DNA of 64,000 nucleotides from Bog-756 sp963806455 (GTDB lineage Bacteria > Actinomycetota > Acidimicrobiia > Acidimicrobiales > RAAP-2), in contig CAWDXZ010000003.1 of assembly GCA_963806455.1 (NCBI GenBank), positions 62,001 to 126,000 on the forward strand, written 5' to 3'. The number at the start of each line of letters is the position of its first letter. Within the stretch, counting starts at the first letter, position 1. The position numbers and the translations under genes are program-made. Positions 16,372-24,795 of this stretch are shown piece by piece. Under the pieces are notes generated by a model. The model worked only from the letters and a program-made list of their open reading frames with translations. It did no database searches and was not told the DNA's origin.

Positions 16372-17631
16372 CTAGGGCCGGGGCGAGGTGCCGGCCACGG
16401 GGGCGTCGAAGCCGAGCAACCCGCCGAGCGTGCCGCCCACCATGGCCGCCCGCTCGATGGCCGGGACATCGGCGAACAGCCGGTCGATGAGCTGCCGGCT
16501 GCCCCGGAAGGTGCCTTCGGCGTGCGGATAGTCGTTACCCCAGACGATCGTGGACAAGCCGGTGATGTGCCGGCAGGCGACGGCCACGGGGTCGTCCTGG
16601 AACGAGACATGGAACTGACGCCGGACGTACTCGCTCGGCATCAGGGGGTAGGGCCATTTCTCGTTGAGCCGGAACAGCTGCGCCATCCGGCTCTGCTCCC
16701 CGGCCGGCAGGCTGTCGTCCCAGTAGCCGAGCCACCAGTCGGGGTCCTGGCCAATCCCGGTGGTCCAACACTTGTCCATGCTGCCCACCAATGAACCCAG
16801 CCAATGGGCATTGAACTCGATCAGTGCGAAGTGGAGATCGGGGTAGCGCTCGGGCACACCTCCACCGATCAGCTCGCAAAGAACCTGCTGGGGAACAATC
16901 GTGCTGTAGATCGACTGGGTGATCATCCGCTTCGATGCGGACTTCTCGGTCATCGGACGGTTGACCTGTGCCGCCGACTCCATGACGACCTTGAGCGTGG
17001 TGGACTCCGGGTCGTTGACCTTCACCCCACCCGTCTGGGTGTGGATGAACACGTGGACGCCGTTCGCCTGGGCGGCCGCCCACACCGGATCGAAGTCCCG
17101 GGAGTAGTAGGGCTTGGGTGGGACTGCAGGAAGGAGGATCGCACGGAAGCCGCCCGCCGCGGTCCGCTCGATCTCTGCCACCGCATCATCGATGTCGGTG
17201 AGAGGCACGGGCGCGGTGGGTGCAAGCCGCGAGAAGTAGGGGGCGAACCTCTCGATGATGTAGTCGTTGTACACGCGGGCGTGCGCCATGGACAGCTCGT
17301 GGTCGTCGGAGTAGAGACCGAAGAGCGACAGGTTCGGATGCATGACTCCGACATCGACACCGTCGAGGTCGAGGTCCTCGAGGATCATCTCGGGGTCACC
17401 CTCGGGCATCCGTCCACCCGTCTGCCGGTACCGGGAGATCGTCCACCCCTCGAACCCCGGTGAGTGCAGCCGCCGGAAGATCCTGGCCCCCCCGTCGGCA
17501 GGCGGCTCGATCTCGAAGTCTTCCTCCCAGACCGCCCGGTCCCGCAGCTTTCGGGGTAGACGGGTGACGAACAGGTCGGTGGGCTCGAGGATGTGCCCGT
17601 CGGCGGAGATGACGAGTTCCTTCTCTGTCAT
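16372..17631 (-). CDS. Metal-dependent amidohydrolase (ACMSD-like, amidohydrolase 2 family)
   Basis: A 419-aa TIM-barrel hydrolase. ISADGHILEP near the N-terminus supplies the first metal ligands (Asp-x-His), VFIHTQTGG a further His, and WGNDYPHAEG near residue 385 the conserved His/Asp pair. The family includes decarboxylases and ring-cleavage hydrolases acting on vinylogous or aromatic acids in catabolic gene clusters. ATG 17631 is preferred: the open frame continues upstream but is antisense of the cyclase gene. It is divergent from the cyclase, and a 24-bp operator-like box (17705-17728) lies about 75 bp upstream. The reaction (decarboxylation or C-C hydrolysis) cannot be settled from the sequence. 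Confidence 0.88.
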   Translation of the reverse strand: MTEKELVISADGHILEPTDLFVTRLPRKLRDRAVWEEDFEIEPPADGGARIFRRLHSPGFEGWTISRYRQTGGRMPEGDPEMILEDLDLDGVDVGVMHPNLSLFGLYSDDHELSMAHARVYNDYIIERFAPYFSRLAPTAPVPLTDIDDAVAEIERTAAGGFRAILLPAVPPKPYYSRDFDPVWAAAQANGVHVFIHTQTGGVKVNDPESTTLKVVMESAAQVNRPMTEKSASKRMITQSIYSTIVPQQVLCELIGGGVPERYPDLHFALIEFNAHWLGSLVGSMDKCWTTGIGQDPDWWLGYWDDSLPAGEQSRMAQLFRLNEKWPYPLMPSEYVRRQFHVSFQDDPVAVACRHITGLSTIVWGNDYPHAEGTFRGSRQLIDRLFADVPAIERAAMVGGTLGGLLGFDAPVAGTSPRP

Positions 17632-17704
17632 GGTGGTGACCTTCCTGCACCGGGGCGCACGACCTCGATGACGAGGCGCAGCGTACGCGGTACCCTGCGA
17701 CCAG

Positions 17705-17728
17705 ACTCTAGACCAACCGGTCGGTACA
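17705..17728 (-). promoter_or_regulatory. Shared operator/promoter box (TGTACCGACCGGTT type)
   Basis: Read on the minus strand this 24-mer begins TGTACCGACCGGTT and matches the box at 20588-20611 at 22 of 24 positions. The core ACCGGT is self-complementary. On the minus strand the element ends in TAGAGT, a possible -10 for the amidohydrolase gene. It sits between the divergent amidohydrolase and cyclase genes, so a single bound regulator could control both. Confidence 0.6.
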
Positions 17729-17772
17729 GGCAACGCTGACGGCCGTCGCCGACGGCCCGGCCAGAAGGAGCG

Positions 17773-18837
17773 ATGACCGTGACGCAACGGTGGAAGCGAC
17801 GCCCACCCGGCTCGACATGGGGCGACTGGGGCGACGACGACGAGCTCGGCCGCATCAACCTGCTGACCCCCGAGAAGGTCCTCGAGGGCGTACGGGAGGT
17901 CGAGGCCGGTGTCAGCTTCTGTCTGAGCCTGCCCCTCGACTATCCGGGCGGGACGGCCCTGAACCAACGTCGTCACCCGCCCGTCCTGGCCCCCACCGAG
18001 GACATGGGAGGTACTCCGGCCACCTTCTACAACGTCCGGATGAGCCAGATGGAGAAATGGGGGGACCCGAAGTACGTCGATGTGTGGGCGGACGACGTGG
18101 TGACGCTCTCCCTGCAGTACTCGACCCAGTGGGACTCCCTCGCCCACGTGGGTGCCGAGTTCGATGCCGACGGTGACGGCATCGAGGAGCCCGTCTACTA
18201 CAACGGCTACCGCGCCGGGGTGGACCTGGTCGGTCCGGTCTCCGACGCCGCCGGCGACGGAGGTGAGCACCTCTGTTTCGCCCACCACCTGGGCCTGGAG
18301 CACATGGCCTACCAGGGGGTGCAGGGGCGGGGGGTCCTGGTCGACCTGGTCCATCACCTCGGCCACGACTGGCGGGGAGTGGACCTCGAGACGCTGGAGG
18401 AGATCATGGCGGCCGACAGTGTGGTCGTAGAGCCCGGTGACATGCTCCTCCTCCATACCGGCTTCGCCACCGAGGTCCTGAAATGGGGACGCAATCCCGA
18501 TCCCGTGAAGATCCAGACGACGTGCTCCTACCTCGACGCCCGGGACGAGTCACTCCTGCAGTGGATCAACGACTCCCAGATCTCGGCACTGGTAGCCGAC
18601 AACTACGCCGTCGAAGGCCTGATCGGCAAGGACCGCGACGAGAGCCGGCACTCGTTCCTTCCGATTCACCACCTCTGCCTCTTCCGCCTCGGCGTTCCGT
18701 TGGGCGAGATGTGGTACCTGCACGAATTGGCAACCTGGCTCCGTCGCCATCACCGGAGCCGGTTCCTGCTCACCGCGCCCCCGCTGCGCCTGCCCGGTGT
18801 CGTGGGCTCACCGCTGACCCCGGTGGCGACCGTCTAG
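17773..18837 (+). CDS. Cyclase-family (kynurenine formamidase-like) metal hydrolase
   Basis: A 354-aa member of the putative cyclase family (PF04199). Hallmarks are the opening WGDWGDDDELGRINLLTPEKV, the metal-site region STQWDSLAHVG with the conserved Asp and His, RGVLVDLVHH, and VEPGDMLLLHTGFA. Characterised relatives hydrolyse N-formylkynurenine or cyclic amide and lactone bonds, using a divalent metal bound by a His-x3-His-x3-Asp-like site. A ribosome binding site (GAAGGAGCG) precedes ATG 17773. A short perfect hairpin at 17741-17757 lies in the leader. It may open a lactone formed by the nearby Baeyer-Villiger enzyme; that link is inference from the gene order. Confidence 0.85.
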   Translation: MTVTQRWKRRPPGSTWGDWGDDDELGRINLLTPEKVLEGVREVEAGVSFCLSLPLDYPGGTALNQRRHPPVLAPTEDMGGTPATFYNVRMSQMEKWGDPKYVDVWADDVVTLSLQYSTQWDSLAHVGAEFDADGDGIEEPVYYNGYRAGVDLVGPVSDAAGDGGEHLCFAHHLGLEHMAYQGVQGRGVLVDLVHHLGHDWRGVDLETLEEIMAADSVVVEPGDMLLLHTGFATEVLKWGRNPDPVKIQTTCSYLDARDESLLQWINDSQISALVADNYAVEGLIGKDRDESRHSFLPIHHLCLFRLGVPLGEMWYLHELATWLRRHHRSRFLLTAPPLRLPGVVGSPLTPVATV

Positions 18838-18844
18838 TCCCGCC

Positions 18845-20503
18845 TCACGCAGTCACCGCTGTGGAGCTGGGGAGGCGCGACAGTCTGAATGCCTCGTAGT
18901 CGGTGTCGCGAACTCTCCTGATCTCCTTGAACAGCTTGGGGCGCCCCCCCGAGTTCAGGAGGTACCGGCGAGGCTTCCCGGGGATGTTGCTTCCGAAGTA
19001 GTAGCTGATCTCGCCGAACGGCGACATCGCCGCGCCGGTGTCGATCATCTTCGTCCACCGTTCTTCGGCGACCGGGTCCACCTCGATGACGTCGTAGCCG
19101 TGGTGGCGCAGGTAGATGAGGGTCTCGGTGATGAAGTCCACCTGATCGCCGTTGTACCTCGGGTTGTTGCCGGCTGCGGCGTGGGGGCCACCGGGGAAGA
19201 AGAGGTTGGGAAAACCGGAGCTCTGGAGACCGAGGAACGTCTTCGGGCCGTCCACCCACGCGTCCTCGAGGGCCAGACCGCCCCGGCCGCGGATCCCGAG
19301 GCGGGTCAGCGCTCCGGTACCGAAGTCGAATCCGGTCGCCCACACGATCACATCGAACTCCTGCGCACCTTCCGTCGTCTCGATCCCGCTGCCGGTCACA
19401 CGCACGATCGGGGTCCGCTTGAGATCGACGAGCGAGACGTTCGGGCGGTTGAAGACCTCGTAGTAACCGGTGACGAAGGGAGGCCGCTTCTCGGCGAAAC
19501 GGTGATCCTTGGGAACGAGCTTCTGGGCGGTCTCGGGGTCCTCGACGATGCCACGGATCTTGTCGGCGATGAACTCGCACCACAGCGCGTTGGCCGCCCG
19601 ATCGACCGTCAGGTCCGTGTAATTGCTGGTGAGTTTCGAGAACCCGGGACTCCTCCACATCTTCTCGAAGAACGCCGCCCGCTCGTCGGTCGAATCCTCG
19701 AAGGTCTGGCGATCATGGACGGCATGGAGAAACCCCGATGGGGACGTGTTGAGCGTCTCGCACATCGCCTCGAAACCCGCCCTCAGCTGAACCTGTTCCT
19801 CGGCCGTGATCGGCGCGTTGTTGAGCGGCGTGCACCAGTTTGCAGTCCGTTGGTACACCGTCAACGAGTCAACAGCGTCGGCAATGGCCGGGATCAACTG
19901 CACCCCACTGGACCCGGTGCCGATGACGGCGGCGCGCTTGCCGGCGAAGTCGACCGGTGCCGTCGGCCACATCCCCGTGTGGTACGACGCACCTCGGAAC
20001 GTGTCCCGTCCGGCCACATCGGGGAAGTAGGGAACGGAGAGAACGCCGGTGGCAGCGACCAGAAAGCGCGTCCGGGCCTCGCTGCCCTCTCGGGTCACCA
20101 CCGTCCAGCTCCCCGCCGATTCGTCGTACACAGCCGAGGTGACCCCGGCTCCGAAGCGCATGTGACGCCGGAGGTCGAACCGGTCGACGACATGGTTGAG
20201 GTAGCGCTCGATCTCCGGCTGCTGGGCGAAGTGCTCCTCCCACCTCCACTCCTCGAACAGCTCCTTCGAGAACAGGTAGGCGTAGGTGTAGCTCTCCGAG
20301 TCGAATCGTGCGCCGGGGTAACGGTTCCAGTACCACGTGCCCCCCACGCCCTCGCCTGCCTCGAGCAAGAGCGCCGAGAACCCCGCCTCGCGGGCGCGGT
20401 AGAGCTGGTAGATGCCGGTGATGCCGGCCCCGATGACCAGGACCTCGACGTCGACGGTCCGGCGGTCCGGGCTGGGCTCGGGTGCGGTTTCGAGGGGTGT
20501 CAT
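18845..20503 (-). CDS. Baeyer-Villiger monooxygenase (class B flavoprotein)
   Basis: A 552-aa FAD/NADPH enzyme that inserts oxygen next to a ketone, making an ester or lactone. From ATG 20503, the FAD-binding GAGITG is near residue 26, the Baeyer-Villiger fingerprint FRGASYHTGMWP starts near 169, and the NADPH-binding GTGSSGVQ is near 195. ATGFDFGTG near residue 395 is the second conserved motif. ATG 20503 follows GGAGG closely; the longer frame would need TTG at 20518. It converges on the cyclase gene with only 7 bp between the stops and is divergent from the Rieske oxygenase, with the shared operator between them. Cyclic ketone or steroid-type substrates are typical for this subgroup. Confidence 0.93.
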   Translation of the reverse strand: MTPLETAPEPSPDRRTVDVEVLVIGAGITGIYQLYRAREAGFSALLLEAGEGVGGTWYWNRYPGARFDSESYTYAYLFSKELFEEWRWEEHFAQQPEIERYLNHVVDRFDLRRHMRFGAGVTSAVYDESAGSWTVVTREGSEARTRFLVAATGVLSVPYFPDVAGRDTFRGASYHTGMWPTAPVDFAGKRAAVIGTGSSGVQLIPAIADAVDSLTVYQRTANWCTPLNNAPITAEEQVQLRAGFEAMCETLNTSPSGFLHAVHDRQTFEDSTDERAAFFEKMWRSPGFSKLTSNYTDLTVDRAANALWCEFIADKIRGIVEDPETAQKLVPKDHRFAEKRPPFVTGYYEVFNRPNVSLVDLKRTPIVRVTGSGIETTEGAQEFDVIVWATGFDFGTGALTRLGIRGRGGLALEDAWVDGPKTFLGLQSSGFPNLFFPGGPHAAAGNNPRYNGDQVDFITETLIYLRHHGYDVIEVDPVAEERWTKMIDTGAAMSPFGEISYYFGSNIPGKPRRYLLNSGGRPKLFKEIRRVRDTDYEAFRLSRLPSSTAVTA

Positions 20504-20587
20504 GAGCCTCCGCGACAATGGGTCCGTCAGGGGCGCCCTGCCGGTGTGCCGGCACCCAACGCCGGCCGCACCGGATTCGGCATAAAT

Positions 20588-20611
20588 TGTACCGACCGGT
20601 TAGTCTACAGT
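20588..20611 (+). promoter_or_regulatory. Shared operator/promoter box (TGTACCGACCGGTT type)
   Basis: This 24-base element starts TGTACCGACCGGTT and ends TACAGT, a plausible -10 for the Rieske gene 35 bp downstream. It differs from the box at 17705-17728 (opposite strand) at only 2 positions. With the preceding T it shares the 11-mer TTGTACCGACC with the dyad at 12111. The location between the Baeyer-Villiger and Rieske genes makes it a candidate joint operator. Confidence 0.6.
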
Positions 20612-20645
20612 TTTCACAACGCACTCCAGAGGGAAAGGGGCCGGC

Positions 20646-22010
20646 GTGGCGATCGTAGATCGGAGATGGTCACCACTCCCGGTGCCCCACGCCATGGAGT
20701 TCCCCGACCGGGCCCCCAAGGAGCGGTACTTCGACCCGGACTTCTACCGGATGGAGGCCGAGTTGCTGTGGCCTCGGGTCTGGCAGATGGCATGCAGGCT
20801 CGAGGAGATACCCCAACCGCTCGACTTCACCGAGTACCAGATCCTCGACCAGTCGATCGTCGTGGTCCGCACCGACGAACTGGGCGTCCGGGCGTTCCAG
20901 AACGCCTGCCGCCATCGGGGTGTCAGGGTGGTCGAAGGCCGAGGTACGTGCGAGCGCGGGTTCATCTGCCCGTTCCACGGGTGGTGCTACGGTCCGGATG
21001 GCACGAACAGATTCGTCACGCAGGCGAAGACGTTCGCCGAGCACAACCTGCGGTCCCCGGACCTCGACCTCACACCGGTGCGGTGCGAATCCTGGGGCGG
21101 GTGCGCATGGATCAACCTTGACGACGACGCTCCTCCCCTGCGGGAGTGCATCGAGCCGTTCGCGTCCATCTTCGACGCATGGAGGGTGGAGTCGCTTCGG
21201 ACCGAGTGGTGGTACGCATGTCGTCTCCCGGTGAACTGGAAGTTGGCGGAAGAGGCGTTCATGGAGCAGTACCACGTGGTGGAGACGCACCCTCAACTCG
21301 TCATCCCCGGGAGATACCCACCCCGCAACGGGGGACCTTTCGACCCACGGGCATTCGTGGACGCGGAGATCCACTACCTGCGCACGATGAGCGAGGGCAT
21401 GGCGGGGATGGTCCATGCCGACGATGTGCGGGTCGCCGAAGGTCTGCGGGGCATCGAGTTGCCGACCGACCCGGTGCTGGCCATGGCCACCTGGCACCGG
21501 GCGCTCAACGAGGCCGTCGTGCGCCGGCACCGGAACGAAGGCTCCGACCTTCCCGACCTGAACGGGCTCGACGCGCAGGGGCTCAACGAACCCATGGGTT
21601 ACTGCTTCCCCCACCACTTCGTCCTGCCCATGTACAGCAGTGCGTCGTCCTACCGCTTCCGCCCGCTGGGGCCGGAGGAGACCCTCATGGAGATCTGGTC
21701 GCTCACCCGGTTCCCCGACCGCCACCCGCCCGAGAGACCCGATCCGCCCGAGGCGTGGGAGTGCGACGACCCACGATGGCCACCGATCCCCGCCCAGGAC
21801 TTCTCCAATCTGCCCCGACAGCAAAAGGGCCTCCACGCCAGGGGCTTCGAGTACATGCGGCTGTCCGAGCGCGCCGAGGGTGGCATCGCCAATTTCGAGC
21901 GGACCGTCGATGGCTTCCTTGCCGGCCTTCCCTACGAAAAGCTCCTTCCGGCGCTGCACTCGGTCAACGTGAACCCCCTCGAGAGCCCTGTCGCCGACCT
22001 CGAGTTCTGA
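20646..22010 (+). CDS. Rieske non-heme iron oxygenase, alpha subunit
   Basis: A 454-aa ring-hydroxylating oxygenase large subunit. The [2Fe-2S] ligands are Cys88-x-His90 (ACRHRG) and Cys108-x2-His111 (CPFHGW). The mononuclear iron site includes His210 and His215 in QYHVVETHP, within the usual NWKLAEEAFMEQYH context. The enzyme would hydroxylate or demethylate an aromatic or terpenoid ring using electrons from a separate ferredoxin and reductase, neither of which is nearby. GTG 20646 is used; AAGGGG precedes it. It is the first gene of a probable operon with the P450, aldolase and ABM genes. The family is broad, so no substrate is assigned. Confidence 0.92.
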   Translation: MAIVDRRWSPLPVPHAMEFPDRAPKERYFDPDFYRMEAELLWPRVWQMACRLEEIPQPLDFTEYQILDQSIVVVRTDELGVRAFQNACRHRGVRVVEGRGTCERGFICPFHGWCYGPDGTNRFVTQAKTFAEHNLRSPDLDLTPVRCESWGGCAWINLDDDAPPLRECIEPFASIFDAWRVESLRTEWWYACRLPVNWKLAEEAFMEQYHVVETHPQLVIPGRYPPRNGGPFDPRAFVDAEIHYLRTMSEGMAGMVHADDVRVAEGLRGIELPTDPVLAMATWHRALNEAVVRRHRNEGSDLPDLNGLDAQGLNEPMGYCFPHHFVLPMYSSASSYRFRPLGPEETLMEIWSLTRFPDRHPPERPDPPEAWECDDPRWPPIPAQDFSNLPRQQKGLHARGFEYMRLSERAEGGIANFERTVDGFLAGLPYEKLLPALHSVNVNPLESPVADLEF

Positions 22011-22058
22011 ACGGGTCGTGACGTGGACCAAGCGGGGACGCCGTACGGGGAGAACGGC

Positions 22059-22187
22059 ATGAGCCCTCGGATGGGCACGCAGGAATCCTCGCAGGCGTCC
22101 GTGCCGCCATCATCACCGTCGCCGGCTTCACCTAAGCGCCTCCACGGTCTTCAGCGCCGAACCTCCGCGAAAGGTATGACCACATGA
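22059..22187 (+). other. Possible 42-aa leader ORF overlapping the P450 start
   Basis: An ATG at 22059 follows GGGGAG at proper spacing and opens 42 codons rich in Ser and Pro. Its TGA at 22185-22187 overlaps the ATG of the P450 gene (ATGA). The composition does not look like a folded protein, and no family is recognised. It could be a coupling leader or chance. Confidence 0.25.
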
Positions 22188-23485
22188 CTGACGACACCAT
22201 CGACTACGACGCCTTCGACTTCTTCCGGGGCAACGAGCTCATTGCCGATCCCTACCCGTACTTCGACTGGCTGCGTGGCCAATGCCCGGTCCAGCGCGAG
22301 GCTCACCAGGGCGTCTACATGGTGACGGGCTACGACGAGGCCCGTGCCGTCTATGCCGACGCCGAGACGTTCTCGTCCTGCAACTCGGTGACCGGGCCCT
22401 TTCCCGGGTTTCCTATTCAGCTGGAGGGGCGTACGGATGTGAGCGAACTGATCGATCGGCACCGCGACGAGCTGCCGTTCAGTGACCAGCTCACGACGAT
22501 GGACCCACCCAAGCACCATGATCACAGGCACCTGGTCATGCGGCAGCTCACACCGAAGCGCCTGAAGGAGAACGAGGATTTCATGTGGCGGCGCGCCGAC
22601 CGCCAGATCGACGAATTCATCGCCCGCGGCGAGTGCGAATTCATCGGCGACTACGCCAACCCGTTCACGCTCTTCGTCATCGCCGACCTGCTGGGGGTCC
22701 CAGAGGCGGAACACGGTGAGTTCCGGGAGGCACTCGCCCGTCGACCACGCGACAACGCCGTCGGCAGCACAAAGGACATGCTGTCGCACAACCCGCTCGG
22801 GTGGCTCTACGACCGCTTCAGCGGGTATATCGAAGAGCGTCGGCGCGAGCCCCGCGACGACGTGCTCACCGCTCTGGCCACGACGACGTTCCCGAACGGG
22901 GCGCTGCCCGAGGTCATAGACGTCGTGCGCGTGGCCGCCAATCTGTTCGCCGCCGGACAGGAGACGACCGTACGCCTTCTCGGAGCCGCCCTGCAGCTCA
23001 TCGGCGAGCGCCCCGACCTGCAGCAGCTCCTCCGGGAGAAGCCCGATCTCATTCCGGGCTTCGTCGAGGAGACGCTCCGAATCGAGGCCCCGGTCAAGGG
23101 GGACTTCCGGCTCGCACGGCGACAGACGACCGTCGCCGGGGTCGACATCCCCGCCGGGGTGACGCTGATGGTGCTCAACGGCGCCGCCAATCGCGATCCC
23201 CGCCAGTTCCCGGATCCGTGCGCATTCCGGACCGACCGTGACAATTCCCGCGAGCACCTCGCCTTCGGGCGTGGCGTCCACAGTTGCCCCGGCGGCTCGC
23301 TCGCCCGCATGGAGACCCGCGTGAGCATCGAGCGGCTCCTCGACCGGACGAGGGAGATCGGCATCTCCGAAGCGCACCATGGTCCCGCCGGCGCCCGGCG
23401 TTACCAGTACATGCCGACGTACATCCTCCGCGGCCTGATGGCTTTGAACCTGGAGTTCTCGGCGGCCGGGACGGACGCCTCCTGA
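22184..23485 (+). CDS. Cytochrome P450
   Basis: A 433-aa soluble bacterial P450. The I-helix oxygen-activation motif AAGQETT is at 256-262, the K-helix ExxR is EETLR at 295-299, and the heme-thiolate loop FGRGVHSCPGG has Cys368 as iron ligand. The N-terminal region ETFSSCNSVTGPF is shared almost word for word with the second P450 at 25536-26822, so the two are paralogues. The role is hydroxylation of a hydrophobic substrate, probably the same compound handled by the Rieske and Baeyer-Villiger enzymes. It is co-directional with Rieske (173 bp upstream) and the aldolase downstream. No ferredoxin gene is adjacent. Confidence 0.93.
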   Translation: MTDDTIDYDAFDFFRGNELIADPYPYFDWLRGQCPVQREAHQGVYMVTGYDEARAVYADAETFSSCNSVTGPFPGFPIQLEGRTDVSELIDRHRDELPFSDQLTTMDPPKHHDHRHLVMRQLTPKRLKENEDFMWRRADRQIDEFIARGECEFIGDYANPFTLFVIADLLGVPEAEHGEFREALARRPRDNAVGSTKDMLSHNPLGWLYDRFSGYIEERRREPRDDVLTALATTTFPNGALPEVIDVVRVAANLFAAGQETTVRLLGAALQLIGERPDLQQLLREKPDLIPGFVEETLRIEAPVKGDFRLARRQTTVAGVDIPAGVTLMVLNGAANRDPRQFPDPCAFRTDRDNSREHLAFGRGVHSCPGGSLARMETRVSIERLLDRTREIGISEAHHGPAGARRYQYMPTYILRGLMALNLEFSAAGTDAS

Positions 23486-23570
23486 TGCGGGGGACGAGGG
23501 TCCGTCCCGGGTCCGGTCCCGCCCCGTCCGACCATCTCCGGCGCGGTCGCAGTTCTCCCCTGAGCTCGTG

Positions 23571-24341
23571 ATGCCGCTCGACCGCCTGCCGGCACAGGTA
23601 CCGACCTTCGACCGCGTCGAGGACGAGCGCAGGCACCGCAAACAGCGACTGGCTGCCGCCTTCAGGTTGTTCGGAGCGTTCGGCTTCGATGAAGGGGTCG
23701 CCGGTCACATCACGGCACGTGACCCGGCGCTGCTCGACCATTTCTGGGTCAACCCGCTGGGAATGAGCTTCGGGTCTATCCGGGTGAGGGATCTGATCCT
23801 GGTCAACGACCGGGGTGAGGTGGTTGACGGCAACGGGCCGGTCAATACGGCCGCGTTCGCCATACATTCTCGGATCCACGCGGCACGGCCAGACGTGGTC
23901 GCGGCTGCTCATGCGCATTCGGTGCACGGTAAGGCGTGGTCGACGTTCCGCCGTCGGCTCGATCCCCTGACACAGGACTCGTGTGCGTTCTACGGGGACC
24001 ATTCGGTGTTCGACGACTACACCGGTGTGGTGCTCGACCTCGAGGAGGGCAAGCGCATCGCAGACGCCCTCGGTGACCACAAGGCTGTGATCCTGGCCAA
24101 TCACGGCCTGCTCACCACCGGAAGGACATCGGTCGACGAGGCCGCGTGGTGGTTCATCACGATGGAGCGCACGTGCCAGGCGCAGCTGCTGGTGGAAGCA
24201 GCCGGCGCGCCGGTCTTCATCGACGCCGACCAAGCGGAGAGGACGGCACCGCTGGTCGGGGCACCGATGGCAGGATGGCGGGCGTTCCAACCGCTGTACG
24301 AATGGATCGTGGCGATCCAGCCGGATCTCCTCGAGGAATGA
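23571..24341 (+). CDS. Class II aldolase/adducin-family protein
   Basis: A 256-aa protein of the class II aldolase fold. The zinc ligands are visible as HAHSVHG (two His, near residue 115) and ILANHGLLTTG (third His, near 178); EGVAGHITARD near residue 41 is the phosphate-binding-loop equivalent. Some relatives are sugar-phosphate aldolases; others in degradation clusters are decarboxylases or aldol cleavage enzymes for keto-hydroxy acids. GTG 23568 immediately before the ATG is an alternative start. The gap to the upstream P450 is 85 bp and to the ABM gene 63 bp. A late aldol cleavage step after ring opening would fit, but this is inference. Confidence 0.85.
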   Translation: MPLDRLPAQVPTFDRVEDERRHRKQRLAAAFRLFGAFGFDEGVAGHITARDPALLDHFWVNPLGMSFGSIRVRDLILVNDRGEVVDGNGPVNTAAFAIHSRIHAARPDVVAAAHAHSVHGKAWSTFRRRLDPLTQDSCAFYGDHSVFDDYTGVVLDLEEGKRIADALGDHKAVILANHGLLTTGRTSVDEAAWWFITMERTCQAQLLVEAAGAPVFIDADQAERTAPLVGAPMAGWRAFQPLYEWIVAIQPDLLEE

Positions 24342-24404
24342 GTGGCTCCCACACCACTGGGTCGCTCGCACGCCGACGGCTTGCGAGCCGGATAGGAGGT
24401 CTGG

Positions 24405-24713
24405 ATGATTCTCGTCGTCGTCAAGCAGCCGGTGCGCCGCAAGTATGCGGATGACTGGCCCACTCTGGTGGAGGAGTTCACGACGTCGACACGGGCAGAG
24501 CCGGGGAACATCTCCTTCGACTGGTACCGGAGTGCCGACGATCCCAATCTGTGGATCCTGATCGAGGTGTTCCGTGATCGCCAGGCCGGGGATGCGCACG
24601 TCGAGTCGGCCCATTTCAAGGCGGCGATGGAGATGATGCCCCGCCTGCTCGCCGCGGCACCCGAGATCATCAACGTCGAGGTCCCCGGCGACACCTGGTC
24701 CCAGATGAGCTAG
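24405..24713 (+). CDS. Antibiotic biosynthesis monooxygenase (ABM) domain protein
   Basis: A 102-aa single-domain protein with the dimeric alpha/beta-barrel pattern of the ABM family (PF03992): MILVVVKQPVR as first strand, EPGNISFDWYRSADDPNLWILIEVF across the middle strands, and HVESAHFKAAMEMMPRLL as the last helix with the conserved His. Members are cofactor-free quinone-forming monooxygenases or small stress proteins such as YgiN. A ribosome binding site (AGGAGG) lies just before ATG 24405. It is the last gene of the 20.6-24.7 kb operon. Confidence 0.85.
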   Translation: MILVVVKQPVRRKYADDWPTLVEEFTTSTRAEPGNISFDWYRSADDPNLWILIEVFRDRQAGDAHVESAHFKAAMEMMPRLLAAAPEIINVEVPGDTWSQMS

Positions 24714-24753
24714 CGCACCGAAAAAGGGCGGTGGCGACCTAGCGATCCGTCGA

Positions 24754-24780
24754 GCGTCCTGCTCGGGACCGTGAGGACGC
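24754..24780. terminator. Weak hairpin between convergent operons
   Basis: GCGTCCT (24754-24760) pairs perfectly with AGGACGC (24774-24780) around a 13-base loop. It sits between the ABM and SDR genes, which converge. There is no clear T run, so a terminator role is tentative. Confidence 0.3.
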
Positions 24781-24795
24781 GACGAGGGTCGGCGG

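Noticed and set aside
17632..18456. N-terminal extension of the amidohydrolase frame to 18456
   Set aside because: The extra 275 codons are antisense of the cyclase gene. Family homology begins at the ATG at 17631.
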